Positions 1 through 8,962 are shown, counted from the first letter of the stretch. The stretch is DNA of 64,000 nt from Marinilactibacillus piezotolerans (GCF_900169305.1 NZ_FWDP01000004.1:1054001-1118000); one strand, 5' to 3'. Notes: generated by a model from the letters alone, not told the origin. Numbers and translations are program-made.

Positions 1-256
1 TAAATTGTGATGTGATAGACAGTCGATCTTGTCCTCGATTCCTATACTACAAGTCGAATGTTGATTCATTACTAGATTTATGTTGAGAAAATGTAAATTT
101 GTGTAAATTTTATGTAAATTCACACGCTGAATCCAGCTTTATAGCCATTCATTTAGACAAAAAACACTGACTTTACTACTTCACTTAATAATATCATTAC
201 AAACAAAAACTATTTTTGAAAGCTATTATAAATGTCCAGCTGCCGTAGAAGTTGCT

Positions 257-1678
257 TTAAAAATTGAGCAGTACAGGCTGCAGGAAGTAAACAGCTAAGA
301 CGATGACAACGATACTGACCATATTCATCCAGAATCCGGCTTTTACCATATCTTCGATTATCAATTCATTTGTACTGAAGACGGCTGCATTGGGCGGTGT
401 GGAGATCGGCAGCATAAACGCACAAGAAGATGCTAAGGCAACAACTGCCATGATCCCATAAGGCTCTACTCCAATCCCCGCTGCCAGCCCGACACTGATC
501 GGCATCAGCATGTTGGAAACTGCGGTGTTGGACATGATTTCTGTCATGAAAAGAATCGTCGCTGTCAGAATGATTAGTATCCATAAATAATTGAATTGAT
601 TCAAGTTAGCTAAAACATCTCCGAACCAGAGGGTTAATCCTGAAGATTCGAAAGCTGCAGCAAGTGATAGTCCCCCGCCGAATAATAGAAGCAGCCCCCA
701 AGACAAGCGCTTCATATCGATCCAGTCCAACAGTCTTCCGCCCTTTGAGCTGGGGATTAAGAACAATAAGACGGCGCCGGTAATAGAGATCGTCGTATCA
801 GACAATTCGAACGGCAGAAACCCGCCAAAAATCCATAATAGTCCGATAAAGGCAAACACAATGGCGACCATTTTTTCTTCGATAGACATCGGTCCTAATT
901 CTCTTAGTTGTGTTTTAGCAAAATCTGCTGAAATTCTTCCTTCTTGTTTCACTTTGAATTTGATTTTTGTAATGTAGAAATAAAGTACGATCATTAAAAT
1001 AATCGTTACAACGATACCAAACAAGAACCAGTCTGAAAACGTCACGTTCTGGTTCAGCATACTAGAAGCAATGGCGACAAATGCAGCATTAGGAACGGAT
1101 CCTACAATCGTTGCCAATCCGCCGATCGAAGCAGAATACGCAACCATCAGCAGCAGTCCTTTAGAAAAATTATCCATTGATTGCTGATCAAAGAAGTTTT
1201 TATCTTTGATCTCAGTGATCAGCGCAATGGCGATCGGCAACATCATTAAGGCAGTAGCTGCATTAGAGATCCACATCGATAGAAAAGCCGTAGCCAAGCC
1301 GACACCTAAAATAATTCGGTTACTGCTGGTCCCTAAGACGGAAATAATCGACATCGCAATTCGTCTGTGTAAATTCCACTTTTCAATGGCAATTGCAATG
1401 GTAAATCCACCCATGTACATAAAGACGATTGGGTTTCCGTAAGCCATTGTCGCAGTGGCTTGATCTGTTCCACCCGTCAAAGGCAGCAGAACGATCGGCA
1501 GCAGCGAAGTCGCCGGGATCGGCATTGCTTCGGTGATCCACCACGTTGCAACCCATAGCGTTACGCCAAGCACCGCTCTAGGCGATGGATCCAGTCCCGT
1601 CAGCTGGGGCAGAAAATAAACTAAGGCAAAAAACAACGGACCTAGCAGGAACCCGATTCTTTTGATTCCAAATCTCAC
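257..1678 (-). CDS. SLC13/DASS-family anion (dicarboxylate) transporter
   Basis: A 473-residue polytopic membrane protein, the usual length for the divalent anion:sodium symporter (DASS/SLC13) family, which imports succinate, malate, citrate or sulfate with sodium. Two family signature regions are visible: SNAATALMMLPIA in the first half and SNTAVSNMLMPIS in the second, matching the paired Ser-Asn-Thr substrate and sodium sites of the two inverted repeats. An ITEAMPIPATSLLP segment near the N-terminus is also typical. Translation appears to start at GTG with AAGGA about 10 nt upstream. It is transcribed away from metQ and stands alone. The substrate cannot be read from sequence; dicarboxylate is the default guess. 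Confidence 0.85.
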   Translation of the reverse strand: MRFGIKRIGFLLGPLFFALVYFLPQLTGLDPSPRAVLGVTLWVATWWITEAMPIPATSLLPIVLLPLTGGTDQATATMAYGNPIVFMYMGGFTIAIAIEKWNLHRRIAMSIISVLGTSSNRIILGVGLATAFLSMWISNAATALMMLPIAIALITEIKDKNFFDQQSMDNFSKGLLLMVAYSASIGGLATIVGSVPNAAFVAIASSMLNQNVTFSDWFLFGIVVTIILMIVLYFYITKIKFKVKQEGRISADFAKTQLRELGPMSIEEKMVAIVFAFIGLLWIFGGFLPFELSDTTISITGAVLLFLIPSSKGGRLLDWIDMKRLSWGLLLLFGGGLSLAAAFESSGLTLWFGDVLANLNQFNYLWILIILTATILFMTEIMSNTAVSNMLMPISVGLAAGIGVEPYGIMAVVALASSCAFMLPISTPPNAAVFSTNELIIEDMVKAGFWMNMVSIVVIVLAVYFLQPVLLNF

Positions 1679-1723
1679 AATTCATCATTCCTTTATTTTT
1701 TTCATTTACAGCAATAGACATAA

Positions 1724-1768
1724 TAAAATAGCGCATGTGCAGAGGCTGCTCTGAGATGCACTATTTTA
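1724..1768 (-). terminator. Hairpin terminator after the tautomerase gene
   Basis: Long imperfect inverted repeat: AAAATAG-GCAT-CAGAG arm, GCTG loop, CTCTG-ATGC-CTATTTT arm. On the minus strand it is followed by a T-rich tail, so it fits termination of the tautomerase transcript before the transporter gene. Confidence 0.55.
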
Positions 1769-1847
1769 GCGTTGAATTTGATGCTGATGTAAACAATCAG
1801 TCATTTGATGAAAGTACAGCATTCAAACGATCTGGATAAATAGTCAA

Positions 1848-2027
1848 TTATCCTTGATATTCACCTTTTGTGGCAATATTTGACTTTTCAATATCGTTAA
1901 TGATAACGGTAATCGCATCCTTGCTGGCACCTGTATGAGTTTCAACAGCTTTAACGATATCTTCTACCAAACCTTTTTTCTGTTCATTTGTACGACCTTT
2001 GATCATATCGACATGTACAATCGGCAT
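1848..2027 (-). CDS. 4-oxalocrotonate tautomerase family protein
   Basis: A 59-residue protein beginning MPIVHVDMIKGRTNEQKK, the hallmark of the tautomerase superfamily, where the proline exposed after removal of the initiator Met is the catalytic base. The longer in-frame reading adds 12 residues before this Met, but AAGGAGTGA lies just upstream of the MPIV start and Pro1 must be N-terminal for activity, so the short start is chosen. Length is close to the roughly 60-62 residues of 4-OT/YwhB/DmpI-type proteins, which assemble as hexamers in the cytoplasm. The physiological substrate in Firmicutes is usually unknown. Monocistronic between two terminators. Confidence 0.85.
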   Translation of the reverse strand: MPIVHVDMIKGRTNEQKKGLVEDIVKAVETHTGASKDAITVIINDIEKSNIATKGEYQG

Positions 2028-2094
2028 TATAGTCACTCCTTCACACGTAGTACATTCCATCATAGCATATTTTGCCTTTTAAAATGTTCCTACC

Positions 2095-2129
2095 AAAAAA
2101 AAGAAAGTATTTCAGCGAAATACTTTCTT
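2095..2129 (-). terminator. Rho-independent terminator after metQ
   Basis: Perfect 13-bp stem (AAGAAAGTATTTC / GAAATACTTTCTT) with a 3-nt loop. On the minus strand it is followed by a run of T residues, 30 nt downstream of the metQ stop. Confidence 0.85.
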
Positions 2130-2162
2130 AAAGAAGCGATTCATTCTTTTTTAATTTATTTT

Positions 2163-3020
2163 TTATTCAGTGACGGAAACGACTGCTCCGCCCCACTCTT
2201 CAAGAATAAAGTCTTGAGTTTCCTGGCTGCGCAGTTCTTCAACTAATTTCAAGATTGCTTCGTTTTCTGCATCTTCAGCATTTACAGCAATAATGTTTGC
2301 GTATGGAGAATCCGCACTTTGGATTGCGATAGAGTCTTCTACAGGGCTGATTCCGTTATCTACTGCAAAGTTTGAGTTGATAAATACAACGTCGCCTTCA
2401 TCATTATTGTACAGTTGAACCATCAATGCCGGGTCATAGTCATACTGGAATTCCAAGTTGCGAGGATTCTCAGCGATATCATCAAATGTCGCATCTGTAA
2501 TGTCCACGCCTTCTTCTAATGTAATCAAGTCAGCATCACGAAGGATTTCAAGGATACGACCATAATCCGGTGCATTGCTGCTGACCAGAATCTGTGCACC
2601 ATCCGGTAAATCTTCTAAGCTTTCATGACGCTGCGAGTAAGCTGCAATCGGTTCGATATGGATTCCGCCGACATTAGCAAAGTCATATCCGTTTTCCTCA
2701 ATCGCTGCTTCATAGTAAGGAACATGTTGGAAGTAGTTTGCATCCAAGTCGCCGTTTGCCAACGCTTCATTGATCAATGGGTAGTCTGTATACGTAACAA
2801 TCTCTAAATCTACCCCTTCTTCTGCCAGTGTCGGTTTTACAAATTCAAGGATTTCTCCGTGTGGTGTATTCGTTGCCCCGACTGTAATCGTTGTGGGTTC
2901 TTCTGTGCTGCCGCTGTCGTTTGCAGCATCTGACGCAGTGTCTTCCCCGTTACCGCATGCAGCTAAAAGTAAAAGTGCTCCTGTTGAAAATAATGCTTTC
3001 TTGAAAATTGATTTAGTCAT
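2163..3020 (-). CDS. metQ: Methionine ABC transporter substrate-binding lipoprotein MetQ
   Basis: A 285-residue NlpA/MetQ-family binding protein. The N-terminus has a lysine-rich start, a hydrophobic stretch and the lipobox LLAAC with the lipidated cysteine at residue 22, so it is anchored to the outer face of the membrane. Typical family segments follow: TPHGEILEFVKP, EIVTYTDYPLINEALANGDLDANYFQH and VFINSNFAVDNGI. An acidic Ser/Thr-rich linker after the cysteine tethers the domain. It is the last gene of metN-metI-metQ, 56 nt after metI, and ends at a strong terminator. Regulation is through the T-box upstream of metN. Ligand is L- or D-methionine by family; the T-box supports methionine. 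Confidence 0.93.
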   Translation of the reverse strand: MTKSIFKKALFSTGALLLLAACGNGEDTASDAANDSGSTEEPTTITVGATNTPHGEILEFVKPTLAEEGVDLEIVTYTDYPLINEALANGDLDANYFQHVPYYEAAIEENGYDFANVGGIHIEPIAAYSQRHESLEDLPDGAQILVSSNAPDYGRILEILRDADLITLEEGVDITDATFDDIAENPRNLEFQYDYDPALMVQLYNNDEGDVVFINSNFAVDNGISPVEDSIAIQSADSPYANIIAVNAEDAENEAILKLVEELRSQETQDFILEEWGGAVVSVTE

Positions 3021-3076
3021 TTTAATTCCTCCATTTTAATATATCGTTTTTTTAAATGTCTTCTAAATAAGTTGGA

Positions 3077-3778
3077 CTAGCGCTTGTCGATTCGTTTCAC
3101 AATAAAGTCGCCGATCGCCTGAAAAGTAAAGACGATCAAGAGAATGGTGATGGTAGCAACCAGTATGACGGTGTTTCGACTTCTCTGGAATCCATCCAGA
3201 TAAGCCATGTTTCCTAGTCCGCCTGCACCAATGATTCCGGCAATTGCAGAGAACCCAATGAGTGAAATAGCAGTAACCGTAATGCCCGCTACCAAAGATG
3301 GCAGACTTTCTGGGATCAGCACTTTAGTAATGATCTCCCACTTATTTGCTCCCATCGCTTCCGCGGCTTCAATCACGCCTTTGTCTACATCTCTGAACCC
3401 CGTTTCAACCAGCCTTGCATAAAACGGTGCAGCTGATAAAATCAATGCCGGAAGTCCCGCTGTCGGTCCAGTGATGGTTCCAAGCAAAGTACGAGTAAAC
3501 GGAATGAGCAAAACGATCAGAATGATAAAAGGGATCGACCTGAACACATTTACAATCATTGTAGTCACTAGGTAGGTGATACGGGCAGCTGTTCCGCTTC
3601 TTCTGCTTGTTTCATATAATAGCAATCCTAGAATCAATCCAATAACGAAAACAGCGATCAAAGAAGTAAAAGTCATATACAGAGTATCTACTGTATTGTC
3701 CCAAAGCTTCGGCAGTTCTACTTCTTCCCAGTTAGTATAAGACCTGAGAACGTCTAAAAAACTTTGTTCATTACGCAT
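3077..3778 (-). CDS. metI: Methionine ABC transporter permease MetI
   Basis: A 233-residue inner-membrane permease with about five transmembrane segments and a binding-protein-dependent transport signature around EAAEAMGANKWEIITKVLIPESLPSLVAGI, where the EAA loop docks on the ATPase. MetI permeases are about 220-230 residues and work as homodimers with MetN. The start ATG lies inside the end of metN (8-nt overlap), indicating translational coupling. The order metN-metI-metQ is the standard MUT-family arrangement. Confidence 0.93.
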   Translation of the reverse strand: MRNEQSFLDVLRSYTNWEEVELPKLWDNTVDTLYMTFTSLIAVFVIGLILGLLLYETSRRSGTAARITYLVTTMIVNVFRSIPFIILIVLLIPFTRTLLGTITGPTAGLPALILSAAPFYARLVETGFRDVDKGVIEAAEAMGANKWEIITKVLIPESLPSLVAGITVTAISLIGFSAIAGIIGAGGLGNMAYLDGFQRSRNTVILVATITILLIVFTFQAIGDFIVKRIDKR

Positions 3779-4802
3779 AATCGATCACCTCAATTTCTAT
3801 ATCGAACGCTTTGATCTGAGCCAGTGCTTGTTCGACTGCTTCTGTGTCTCCTGTTACCTGTACATACAGCGAACCGACAGTTGAGTCTTGCGATTCTTGC
3901 ACGTTACCTTGAATAATATTTATATCAACATTGCACGTCCTGGAAATCTTGGAGATAAATGGATTTCTGACTTGCTCTCCTTGGAAAGCTAGTCGAGCAA
4001 TCTTGCCTTCCGGATACTTTTGCGCCAATTCATGCAGAATCGCAATAGTATCCTCTGAATCTGCTGATGTATCTTGTCTGATAAATTGTTTCGTGATCTC
4101 TTCTTGCGGATTGCGGAAGACTTTTGTGACTTTGCCTTCTTCAACCACTTGGCCGGCACTCATGACGGCTACTCTATCGCAGATTCTTCTGATGACTTGC
4201 ATTTCGTGCGTGATCAGTACAATCGTCAGGTTCAACTTGCGATTGATATCCAGCAGCAGTTCTAAAACGTCTTCTGTCGTTTTCGGATCCAGAGCGCTGG
4301 TCGCTTCATCACATAAGAGTACTTTCGGGTCATTGGCTAATGCTCGAGCAATGCCGACTCTCTGTTTTTGTCCCCCGGAAAGTTCTGAAGGATACGCATC
4401 TTCTCTACCTTCCAGTCCAACGAGCTTGATCAGTTCTAACGCTCGTTTTTTTCGTTTCGATTTAGGAACTTTCGCAATTTCTAATGGAAATAAGATGTTT
4501 TCCAATACGGTACGGCTCCAAAGCAGATTGAAATGCTGGAAGATCACCCCGATTTTCTGACGTTCTTTTCTCAAGGTCGCTTTCTTCAATGTATTGAGTG
4601 CTTTGCCTGCGAGTGAGACTTCACCATCTGTCGGCTTCTCCAGTCCATTCAATAGTCTGAGCAATGTACTCTTACCGGCTCCTGAGTAGCCGACTATGCC
4701 GTAAATTTCACCATCATCGATTGATAGATTGACATCATTCAAGGCAGTGACATTATCGTTTTTTGTTTGATAGATTTTATGAATATTTTTTAACTCGATC
4801 AA
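3771..4802 (-). CDS. metN: Methionine ABC transporter ATP-binding protein MetN
   Basis: A 343-residue ABC ATPase that powers methionine import at the inner face of the membrane. Walker A GYSGAGKST is at residues 38-46; the LSGGQKQR signature and Walker B VLLCDEATSALDP follow. The C-terminal ~90 residues form the NIL/ACT-like domain that in E. coli MetN binds methionine and gives trans-inhibition, so full-length MetN is distinguished from a generic ATPase. First gene of the operon, preceded by GGAGG and by the T-box leader. Confidence 0.95.
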   Translation of the reverse strand: MIELKNIHKIYQTKNDNVTALNDVNLSIDDGEIYGIVGYSGAGKSTLLRLLNGLEKPTDGEVSLAGKALNTLKKATLRKERQKIGVIFQHFNLLWSRTVLENILFPLEIAKVPKSKRKKRALELIKLVGLEGREDAYPSELSGGQKQRVGIARALANDPKVLLCDEATSALDPKTTEDVLELLLDINRKLNLTIVLITHEMQVIRRICDRVAVMSAGQVVEEGKVTKVFRNPQEEITKQFIRQDTSADSEDTIAILHELAQKYPEGKIARLAFQGEQVRNPFISKISRTCNVDINIIQGNVQESQDSTVGSLYVQVTGDTEAVEQALAQIKAFDIEIEVIDYA

Positions 4803-4880
4803 CTGTGTTCCTCCTTCAGTTATTGCTTCAGTTCTTGCTGGTTCTCTGCTATTTTAAAAGCAGATTTTTATTCTGGACAC

Positions 4881-5215
4881 AAAAAAAGCTTCTGTCCTAT
4901 AAAATCTATGTGTAGATTTCAAAGGACAAAAGCTTCAGCTTTCGTGTTACCACCTTTATTCGCCGCATGCTCACGCATGAGACCTCATCCAGTACTTAGA
5001 TTAGAGCAAGGCTGTCATCTGTATACTGCGGCACGATATCGGGTGCATCCGGATCAGGCTTGTGAAGATTCATTCACCTGTTCTGCTCAAAGATCATTTT
5101 CCACCCCGCCTGCATTGCTGCTTTTCACCAAATCGCAGCTCTCTTTGAATGTTTCTTGGATGTACTCTTCTTATCATCGCTTTATTCTATCGCTTATAAC
5201 GGTTCATGTTTAAGT
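4881..5215 (-). promoter_or_regulatory. T-box riboswitch upstream of metNIQ (likely tRNA-Met)
   Basis: Read on the minus strand, the leader contains the T-box core AAAGGTGGTAACACG (4943-4957), which pairs with the uncharged tRNA acceptor end. It is followed by a terminator: AAGCTTTTGTCC pairs with GGACAGAAGCTT and ends in T7 (4881-4887). Stem I landmarks are visible further upstream, including AGAGAGCTG and GGTGAAAAGCAGC. A candidate specifier codon ATG lies at 5095-5097, consistent with methionine; this codon is inferred from placement and was not modelled. Uncharged tRNA should favour antitermination and expression of metNIQ. A plus-strand reading frame crossing this leader is spurious. Confidence 0.88.
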
Positions 5216-5222
5216 GACTTTT

Positions 5223-5251
5223 ATAATATCAGCCCAACTCTTTGAAGTCAA
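5223..5251 (-). promoter_or_regulatory. Sigma-A-type promoter of the metNIQ T-box leader
   Basis: Minus strand: -35 TTGACT (5246-5251), a 17-nt spacer and -10 TATTAT (5223-5228), placed just before the T-box leader. The -35 partly overlaps the stem of the gcvH downstream hairpin. Confidence 0.75.
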
Positions 5252-5282
5252 GCAGAAGCTGAAAAAATTTAAGCTTCTGCTT
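5250..5282 (-). terminator. Hairpin after gcvH
   Basis: Inverted repeat AAGCAGAAGCT / AGCTTCTGCTT (11 bp) directly after the gcvH stop. The downstream T-run is weak (TTGACTT), so it may act only as an intrinsic pause or a 3'-end stabiliser. Confidence 0.45.
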
Positions 5283-5300
5283 GGTTTCCAATTTGCTGGT

Positions 5301-5660
5301 TTATTCTACTTCAACCCAGGGCTGATCAGAGAAATCCTCAAACTCAGCTTGATCTACGTCTACTAATTCAATGATCCAATTATCTTCTTTATCTTGTGCA
5401 TTCAAAAGATCCGGCTCATCTTCTACTTCTGTATGAATCGCATTCACTTTTCCAGACAGCGGAATCGTCAACTCTGTGACTGCTTTAGCGCCCTCTACGC
5501 CTAGTAAAACATCTCCCGCTTTCAATTCTGTTCCGTACTCAGGCAGTTCAACGAACATCACTTCGCCAATGTCGTCCTGTCCTTTTTCAGATAAACCTAG
5601 TCTATAAGTTTCCCCTTTTTTCTCGATCCATACTCCAGATTTGTGGTATTTAACTGTCAT
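5301..5660 (-). CDS. gcvH: Glycine cleavage system H-like lipoyl protein
   Basis: A 119-residue protein of the biotinyl/lipoyl H-protein fold. The lipoyl-lysine hairpin is seen as EGAKAVTELTIPLSGKVNAIH, where the Lys takes the place of the lipoylated residue of GcvH. Length is slightly under the usual ~127. No gcvT or gcvP lies nearby. In B. subtilis gcvH is also isolated and serves as the lipoyl relay for other lipoylated enzymes, so a role in lipoate transfer is plausible. Its neighbour upstream is the ArsC-fold gene (20-nt gap), the same pairing as yusI-gcvH in Bacillus; they are probably one operon. Confidence 0.85.
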   Translation of the reverse strand: MTVKYHKSGVWIEKKGETYRLGLSEKGQDDIGEVMFVELPEYGTELKAGDVLLGVEGAKAVTELTIPLSGKVNAIHTEVEDEPDLLNAQDKEDNWIIELVDVDQAEFEDFSDQPWVEVE

Positions 5661-5680
5661 TGCGGTTTCTTCCTTTCACA

Positions 5681-6031
5681 TTATGCCCATGTCTCTTCAT
5701 ATTCCGGTTCTTTGAATCCAATCGTGACATGTCCTTGATCAATTGCCAACGGACGCTTGATGAGCATACCGTTTTCTGATAAAAGCTGTGCCGCTTCTTC
5801 AGTCGTCATCTCGTCTAACTTATCCTTCAGCTGCAGCTGTCGATAAACTTGCCCGCTGGTGTTAAAGAATTGTTTGATCGGACGATCTGACTGCTCCATC
5901 AGTTCAATCAGCTGCTGCTTATTTGGAGTCGTTTCTTTCAGATTGATCCATTCATAAGAAACCGAGTGGTCATCCAGCCACTTCTGTGCTTTTTTGCATG
6001 TCGTACAAGTCGGGTGACAATAGAACTGCAT
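5681..6031 (-). CDS. ArsC/Spx-fold thioredoxin-like reductase (YusI-like)
   Basis: A 116-residue member of the arsenate reductase-like (ArsC/YffB/Spx) family. The redox motif is CTTCKKAQKWL with cysteines at residues 9 and 12, near the end of the first strand as expected. LLSENGMLIKRPLAIDQGHVTIGF is the conserved C-terminal segment. It resembles Bacillus YusI more than Spx because it lies directly upstream of gcvH; true arsenate reduction is not supported by any ars gene nearby. Function is probably a thiol-dependent redox or adaptor role in the cytoplasm. Confidence 0.8.
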   Translation of the reverse strand: MQFYCHPTCTTCKKAQKWLDDHSVSYEWINLKETTPNKQQLIELMEQSDRPIKQFFNTSGQVYRQLQLKDKLDEMTTEEAAQLLSENGMLIKRPLAIDQGHVTIGFKEPEYEETWA

Positions 6032-6090
6032 ACCTGATCAATCCCTCCTGTTTCAATCGTCTTGTTCTATTATAAGCCATTTTCAGACAA

Positions 6091-6141
6091 AGAAAAAGAG
6101 TGAAAAAGCCTTGCGTTGATCCGCATGCTTTTTTCACTCTT
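6091..6141 (-). terminator. Rho-independent terminator after yihY-like gene
   Basis: Long stem AAGAGTGAAAAAGC / GCTTTTTTCACTCTT enclosing a GCG/CGC helper hairpin, with a T-rich tail on the minus strand. Confidence 0.8.
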
Positions 6142-6154
6142 AACGAACTGTTAA

Positions 6155-7186
6155 TTAATTGTTTTGCTGTTCTTCTTTCCGTTCTTTTATTTCGTCTTCT
6201 TTCAAGCGATTGACTTTATACAATCTGCGTTTTAAAACCGTGACATCGGCTTCATCCGGATAACCGGTCCAAGAAGAGTCATTGATCTGATTCTGTCTTC
6301 TCAACTCAGATTCATATTCAGGGACAGATTCATGCGTATTCCATTCAAAGATAATGGTATTCAGCAACGCTCCCAGCAAAATAATGATACTGGATAAATA
6401 TAGGAACAGCATGAGGGCGATAAAGGCACCGAATGTGGCATTGGCTACAGCATCTCCTCCTGCAAGATTCAGATAAAGCGAGAATCCTTGGACTAAGATC
6501 AGCCAGCCAACCGTTGTAAAGATCGCCCCAGGATAAGAATACTTCATTGTCAGACTATGGTTCGGCACAAATCGGTAAACAATTAAAAAGACAACAAATA
6601 AAATCCCGATCAGTACAACATATCTCAAAACAAGGAATTCTTCTATATAAGGAATGCTGAACCCAACGAATTGCTGAACGATATTGAGAATCTGTTCACC
6701 GAATACGAAGATAAAGACGGCCAGCCCAATTACGAGCAGAATCCCCATCATGACCAGCACTGAAAGAATCCTCGCGACGATAAAGTTATTCTGCTGCACA
6801 GCACCATATACGTCATTCAACACTGTCCGCAAAATATTGATGACTCGACTGGATGACCAGATTGCGGCCAGCAAACCAAAGGAAATCGCTCCGCCGCTCC
6901 CGCTCTGCAAGTAGCTTTCAATTGTAGGTCTTAAAACGTCATAAATATCATTAGGAATAATATCAGAGATGAAATTCAGCACATCCGCTGTAGCCATCGG
7001 CAGCAGCGGAATAATATTTGCAATAACCAGCAGCACCGGCAGTAAGGATAAAAGCAGGAAATAAGCCATTTCTGCAGCACTCTGACTGACCTCAGCTCGT
7101 TCCCAGTTTGACTGCAGTATTCTGATCAAACGGGCCAGCTTATTTTTTTGCGGTATCTTATCTTCATATTTCTCCAACTTTTCCAT
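6155..7186 (-). CDS. YihY/BrkB-family inner membrane protein
   Basis: A 343-residue membrane protein with six predicted hydrophobic segments, of the YihY (formerly "ribonuclease BN") family, Bacillus YfkH-like. Family features seen are AEMAYFLLLSLLPVLLVIANIIPLL near the start and the long cytoplasmic charged tail (ERKEEQQNN). The start ATG has AAGGAAGTGAAGAA upstream. The RNase BN label is historical and not supported for this family; function is unknown, with envelope permeability or flippase-like roles proposed. It is flanked by its own terminator and is not obviously in an operon. Confidence 0.85.
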   Translation of the reverse strand: MEKLEKYEDKIPQKNKLARLIRILQSNWERAEVSQSAAEMAYFLLLSLLPVLLVIANIIPLLPMATADVLNFISDIIPNDIYDVLRPTIESYLQSGSGGAISFGLLAAIWSSSRVINILRTVLNDVYGAVQQNNFIVARILSVLVMMGILLVIGLAVFIFVFGEQILNIVQQFVGFSIPYIEEFLVLRYVVLIGILFVVFLIVYRFVPNHSLTMKYSYPGAIFTTVGWLILVQGFSLYLNLAGGDAVANATFGAFIALMLFLYLSSIIILLGALLNTIIFEWNTHESVPEYESELRRQNQINDSSWTGYPDEADVTVLKRRLYKVNRLKEDEIKERKEEQQNN

Positions 7187-7296
7187 TTCTTCACTTCCTT
7201 TAATCGTTCAATCTTTGTCCGCTCAACATTGAACTGTCTTTGAAATTATCATATCACACTCCAAATCTGAATCGTATTGAAAGGCTTTGAAGCGAG

Positions 7297-7344
7297 GATA
7301 AAAGCAAAGATAGAAGCAAAGATAGAAGTAAAAATAGAAGCTAG
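7297..7344. repeat. Four 12-bp tandem repeats
   Basis: Four imperfect copies of GATAGAAGCAAA (starting 7297, 7309, 7321, 7333) in the spacer between the yihY-like gene and the DUF2969 gene terminator. No gene is affected; probably replication slippage. Confidence 0.7.
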
Positions 7345-7358
7345 ATCGGGAAGACAAT

Positions 7359-7424
7359 AAAAAAGCTTTCTTGTCTCGTTATGCTGCAAAGGTTGTCTGC
7401 AGTAACCAGCAAGAAAGCTTTTAT
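7359..7424 (-). terminator. Branched terminator after DUF2969 gene
   Basis: Outer stem AAAAAGCTTTCTTG / CAAGAAAGCTTTTA with an inner CTGCA hairpin, and a T-rich tail on the minus strand. Confidence 0.75.
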
Positions 7425-7438
7425 AGTTTATTTTAATA

Positions 7439-7669
7439 TTACTGATCGTGCAGGTTGTACTCCGCAATAATCATTTGGATTCCTTCGTCGACCGTTTTAG
7501 CCGTCATTTCTTTTTCTGACTTGTAATGAACGGCTGCTTGTCCTTCTGGTTCTTGATGAACCGTTCCGATCACTTTGTTTTTCACTAACACTTCTAAGTC
7601 TGTGACTGTATCTGTATTTTTGCTTGTCTCTCTGATTTCAACTTCTATATTTTTGTTTCGTTTTGCCAT
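7439..7669 (-). CDS. DUF2969-like small protein
   Basis: A 76-residue protein starting MAKRNKNIEVEIRET. It resembles the DUF2969 family of Lactobacillales: an N-terminal basic stretch, a beta-rich middle (LEVLVKNKVIGTVHQE) and a helical end (VDEGIQMIIAEYNLHDQ). An earlier in-frame ATG exists three codons upstream, but AAGGTGG lies directly against it and sits 9 nt from the chosen ATG. Function is unknown. No membrane segment or signal. The family assignment is by pattern memory and only moderately certain. Confidence 0.65.
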   Translation of the reverse strand: MAKRNKNIEVEIRETSKNTDTVTDLEVLVKNKVIGTVHQEPEGQAAVHYKSEKEMTAKTVDEGIQMIIAEYNLHDQ

Positions 7670-7852
7670 TGTGTTCATCCACCTTCGCTATAACACTTCA
7701 GATATTCTGTCTCTTTAGCATACTTCAAACCACAGCGTTGGGCAAGAAAAAACGGTGAAATAAATCGTTATAATTTTAAATTCGAGCTATTTTCAATATA
7801 CTATTTTTAGTAGAATCAGGAGTTTATTCTGATTTTTATAGGAGGATAAAAA

Positions 7853-8755
7853 ATGAGACTCGTTCAATACTATACGAATTCAAACTCAACAGCTCAGCTC
7901 GGTATTGAAACTGATAAAGGTATCCTCAATGCCAACCTGCTGAGTGAACACTTTAACAGCGACAAACAGTTTACGATGGAATCCATACTGGAAGAGCAGA
8001 CAGAACAGTTGTCACAGTTATCAGAATGGATAGAGACTCTTAATAGTAACAATAACAATGAATTAAACTCTGAATTATATGAACAAAAAGACCAGATGCA
8101 TTATCTGCCGGTCATTCAAAACCCTGAAAAAATTATCTGTGTGGGTATGAATTACATGGACCATGTTAAACAGGTAGACGGTGAAGTTCCGCTTAGCCCT
8201 ATCCTTTATAATAAGTTTAAAAATGCCTTAGCAGCCCACGAGCAGGAGATTCCGCTTCCGCCTGTGGCTAATCATGTTGATTTTTCTGCAGAACTCGTTG
8301 TTGTCATTGGAAAAGAGGCGAGTAATGTCTGGGAAGAAGATGTAGATCAATACATTTTTGGATACACGGTAGGAAATAATCTGTCTGACCGCTACCTTCA
8401 ATACAGAACATCGCAGTGGATGCTAGGGGAAACCTTAGACTATTTCGCTCCAATCGGTCCTGCCTTGGTCACAAAAGATGAAATCAGTGATTTGAGAAAT
8501 CTAGACGTTGTATTGAAATTAAATAACGAAATTGTTCAAAACGGCAATACCAAAGATATGATTTTTGATATCCCGATGATCGTCAGCTATTTATCTAAGC
8601 ACATCACCTTAAAACCTGGAGATCTGATTTTTACCGGTACGCCTAAAGGGGTTATTCTAGGAAGAGATTCTGATGACCGCAGCTGGCTGACACAAAATGA
8701 TTTGATTGAGATCACCATCAGCGATGTCGGCACATTAAAAAATCAAATCAAATAA
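7853..8755 (+). CDS. Fumarylacetoacetate hydrolase-family protein
   Basis: A 300-residue FAH-fold enzyme. The N-terminal domain is variable and the catalytic domain starts near KIICVGMNYMDHVKQ. Metal-binding residues are visible in FSAELVVVIGKEA, and FTGTPKGVILG is the conserved C-terminal loop. Members include acylpyruvate hydrolases, oxaloacetate decarboxylases/tautomerases and HpcE-type enzymes; the exact reaction cannot be told. The start is fixed by AGGAGGATAAAAA upstream. It is monocistronic on the plus strand, divergent from the DUF2969 gene. Confidence 0.87.
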   Translation: MRLVQYYTNSNSTAQLGIETDKGILNANLLSEHFNSDKQFTMESILEEQTEQLSQLSEWIETLNSNNNNELNSELYEQKDQMHYLPVIQNPEKIICVGMNYMDHVKQVDGEVPLSPILYNKFKNALAAHEQEIPLPPVANHVDFSAELVVVIGKEASNVWEEDVDQYIFGYTVGNNLSDRYLQYRTSQWMLGETLDYFAPIGPALVTKDEISDLRNLDVVLKLNNEIVQNGNTKDMIFDIPMIVSYLSKHITLKPGDLIFTGTPKGVILGRDSDDRSWLTQNDLIEITISDVGTLKNQIK

Positions 8756-8784
8756 AATAAAGAAATGTATAAAACTTCTCTCTT

Positions 8785-8838
8785 ATTCCTTTTCTGCTTG
8801 GCCACATCAGTCGACAGCAGAAAGGGATTTTCTTTACC
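8785..8838 (+). terminator. Terminator after FAH-family gene
   Basis: Stem TTCCTTTTCTGCT / AGCAGAAAGGGA with a T-rich tail on the plus strand, 30 nt after the stop codon. Confidence 0.7.
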
Positions 8839-8962
8839 TGGATTTTTCAATTCACCTGCTTATGTAAAGTTTAGGCAAATTATCAGCGGTTTCTCTCTCT
8901 TCATGGTCGTTTTCTGCTAAAATTGATTAATCGAAAACGAATATAAAGGAGAGTATCTAACG

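Noticed and set aside
4908-5213. Plus-strand ORF of about 100 codons
   Set aside because: It lies entirely over the T-box leader of metNIQ and has no ribosome site or recognisable protein pattern.
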